Below, one piece after another: positions 62,492-64,000 of a stretch of DNA of 64,000 bases. The stretch covers positions 186,001 through 250,000 of the forward strand of contig NZ_FQXG01000002.1 in assembly GCF_900129905.1 (NCBI RefSeq), given 5' to 3'. The notes beneath the pieces were generated by a model, which saw only the letters and a program-made list of their open reading frames with translations, did not search any database and had not been told where the DNA came from. Every line of letters begins with the position of its first letter. Position 1 is the first letter of the stretch. The translations under genes and the position numbers were made by a program. This DNA is from Ferrimonas marina (GTDB taxonomy: Bacteria; Pseudomonadota; Gammaproteobacteria; Enterobacterales; Shewanellaceae).

Positions 62492-63703
62492 TCAGGGGCC
62501 GTACTGGATCTCGACGAAGGTGATGGGCCCGGTCACCTTGGCATCCGACACACTGCGCACCTCGAAGCGATTAGCGCCCTCGGCCAGGTGCCACAGGTAC
62601 TCCTGCCCCTCCACCGTGCGCCAGCGCTGGCCGTTCTCCCGCACCTGGTAATGGCTGAAGCTGTCCATGCTGCTTAAGAACCGCATCGACACCTGGCCGA
62701 TGGCGGCAAAGTGGCTCATGTTTTCGAGGTACTGCTCATTGGTGGTGATTTTAAGCTTCTCAATCAGCCCCATAAAGTTCCCCTCCGCCTCCGCATTGGG
62801 CAGCGCCGTCATCGCCACCTGAGTGCGATTGATCTGGGGATAGGCGACCTCCGATGAGCGGGTGAACAGGCGCTTGTGCTCCGTGCCCATCCCCTGGAAG
62901 GTGATAGCCGGCAGCTGCGCCTCCATCATCAACACCACAGACTGCTCCTCACCATGCAGGTAGCGGCGGGAGATGTGGTAACCCAGGTAGCGTCCCAGGA
63001 AGTCCCGGTACTCCTCCAACTGCTCCGGCTGGAAGTTGTTGGCCGCGGCAAAGCGTGGGGTCACCACCAGCTCAATATCCTCAAACTGGCCCGCCTGTTT
63101 CAGCAGGAAGATCTCGTGGATGTTGAGCAGTTCGCCATCATGCTGAGCGTAGATGCTGAACTGGGGGTCAAAGAACACCCATTTGCCCAAGCTGTTGGAC
63201 CAGGCCTCGGTGGCCACATGGCCCAAGCCAACGCCGCCGTAGGCCACGTCCACGGTTTGCAGGCCAATCGAGCGGGTATGGTGGCCCATGGCCGCCAAGA
63301 TATCGGCCATTACCTGGCCATACTCAACACAACGGTATTGCTCGCCATCCTGGTGCACCTTTTTGAGGATCTCCAGCGAACTCATGCCCGCCGGCGGTTG
63401 ATTCATACCATCGTGCTGCCACTGGCTGGCTACCCAGTCCATCACCTCGATGAACAGCTCGGGGTCCTGCTTGCCCTGAAACTGCACCCGCTCAAACACG
63501 TAGCCCACCAGGGCATCGTCATCCTGGGTCTTCAACTCATCCGGGTGAGACACGTAACCGCTTTGATAGTTGTTGGTGTCGGTGATCTGCACCTTCATCA
63601 GCGGCTCGGCGGCCCCTTGGGCAGGCCCTGCTAGAACACCCATCAGGCCTGCCAAACACACCAGGCCCACCGGGGCCATTGCACTAATCCGTTTCGGCTT
63701 CAT
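62492..63703 (-). CDS. Exported transglutaminase-like protein
   Basis: 403 aa. The ATG at 63703 has AAGGAGG with a 5-nt spacer, so the longer frame was dropped. The signal peptide contains LVCLAGLMGVLAGPAQGA. A papain-like triad fits Cys125 (YRCVEYGQ), His162 (GLGHVATEAW) and Asp179 (FFDPQ), the transglutaminase/protease-like superfamily layout. The C-terminal part (from about 290) looks beta-rich. Periplasmic enzyme or inactive binding protein; the substrate is unknown. Confidence 0.75.
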   Translation of the reverse strand: MKPKRISAMAPVGLVCLAGLMGVLAGPAQGAAEPLMKVQITDTNNYQSGYVSHPDELKTQDDDALVGYVFERVQFQGKQDPELFIEVMDWVASQWQHDGMNQPPAGMSSLEILKKVHQDGEQYRCVEYGQVMADILAAMGHHTRSIGLQTVDVAYGGVGLGHVATEAWSNSLGKWVFFDPQFSIYAQHDGELLNIHEIFLLKQAGQFEDIELVVTPRFAAANNFQPEQLEEYRDFLGRYLGYHISRRYLHGEEQSVVLMMEAQLPAITFQGMGTEHKRLFTRSSEVAYPQINRTQVAMTALPNAEAEGNFMGLIEKLKITTNEQYLENMSHFAAIGQVSMRFLSSMDSFSHYQVRENGQRWRTVEGQEYLWHLAEGANRFEVRSVSDAKVTGPITFVEIQYGP

Positions 63704-63794
63704 CGCTACCTCCTTGTTGCTTGTCAGCATCCGCGGCGACTCCTTCGCCTGCTTAATCGTTGCCCATAGTTAAACTAAATTCCTGCAAATGCAA

Positions 63795-64000
63795 TCACTT
63801 AGCCTTTATTAGGCCCTCGGCAATGGCATGGGCGTGCAAACTGGCCACGTCACCGCGCACCAGGATGGGGATCACCTCCTGCACCTGCTCCGGCGACCAG
63901 TCCCACCAGGCCAGCTCCGCCAGCAGCAACTGCTCCTCCTCGCTGAAGCGCAGCTTCACCACCTTGGCCGGATTGCCCACAGCGATGCTGTAGGGGGGGA
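63795..64000 (-). CDS. CatB-related O-acetyltransferase (C-terminal end, runs off the window)
   Basis: Only the last 67 residues are inside the window. PPYSIAVGNPAKVVKLRF is the end of a left-handed beta-helix (hexapeptide-repeat) acetyltransferase. EEEQLLLAELAWWDWSPEQV matches the C-terminal helix of the xenobiotic acetyltransferase (Vat/CatB) family. Substrates in the family range from antibiotics to sugars. The specific function cannot be given from this fragment. Confidence 0.8.
   Translation of the reverse strand, partial: PPYSIAVGNPAKVVKLRFSEEEQLLLAELAWWDWSPEQVQEVIPILVRGDVASLHAHAIAEGLIKAK

Overview
The window is a chromosomal segment of a GC-rich gammaproteobacterium, most likely in or near Alteromonadales. 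Ferrimonas is my best guess; Shewanella-type relatives are the alternative. The guess rests on small tetraheme c-type cytochromes of the Shewanella CctA type, a DUF2897 gene, an rluC/rne divergent pair, recC-recB-recD without ptrA, and an aspartate decarboxylase/antiporter pair. It is inference, because no rRNA or other marker gene is present. I saw no tRNA, rRNA, CRISPR array, transposase or integrase.

Layout. 1-8.3 kb: partial rluC, rne with a long leader and a very repetitive tail, a low-molecular-weight tyrosine phosphatase, fused msrBA, a small lipoprotein, queE, and two tandem small tetraheme cytochromes. 8.4-15 kb: htpX, an aspartoacylase-family hydrolase, a FemAB-like protein, a DUF938 methyltransferase coupled to a DUF368/PopT-type transporter, a MAPEG protein and a hypothetical gene. 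The 13.6-14.15 kb gap holds two diverged copies of a structured, terminator-ended RNA element. 15-26.2 kb: recD, recB and recC, an isochorismatase-like hydrolase with a DUF2897 gene, and two small orphan genes. 26.2-35.6 kb: two Bor-like lipoproteins and two tandem RND efflux adaptor/permease operons. 35.8-42.3 kb: ridA, a LysR regulator, and a divergent three-gene envelope cluster (outer-membrane protein, BamA/TamA-like barrel, lipoprotein).

42.3-50.3 kb is an accessory island with lower GC in its first part. It starts with an 89-bp near-identical duplication of the 3' end and terminator of the envelope lipoprotein gene. A second repeat of about 123 bp occurs in two diverged copies, each just upstream of an unrelated small membrane-protein gene. 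The rest is a co-directional run of small genes: a BamB-like lipoprotein, YgjV, membrane proteins, a zinc ribbon, four GNAT acetyltransferases and a blasticidin-deaminase-like enzyme. 50.3-57.8 kb: LysR with a divergent serine hydrolase and outer-membrane protein, AraC with a divergent SDR oxidoreductase, a membrane protein and a phospholipase-D lipoprotein. 57.8-64 kb: a 1.17-kb non-coding region with a pyrimidine tract, then aspT and aspD, a transglutaminase-like protein and the end of a CatB-type acetyltransferase.

Genes that act together: RecBCD (double-strand break repair), AspT/AspD (aspartate:alanine exchange coupled to decarboxylation, a proton-motive metabolic cycle), the RND pairs (efflux, needing a TolC-type channel from elsewhere), and the tandem cytochromes (periplasmic electron transfer). 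The strongest candidates for something undescribed are the paired RNA element at 13.77-14.13 kb and the repeat-bounded island at 42.2-45.3 kb.
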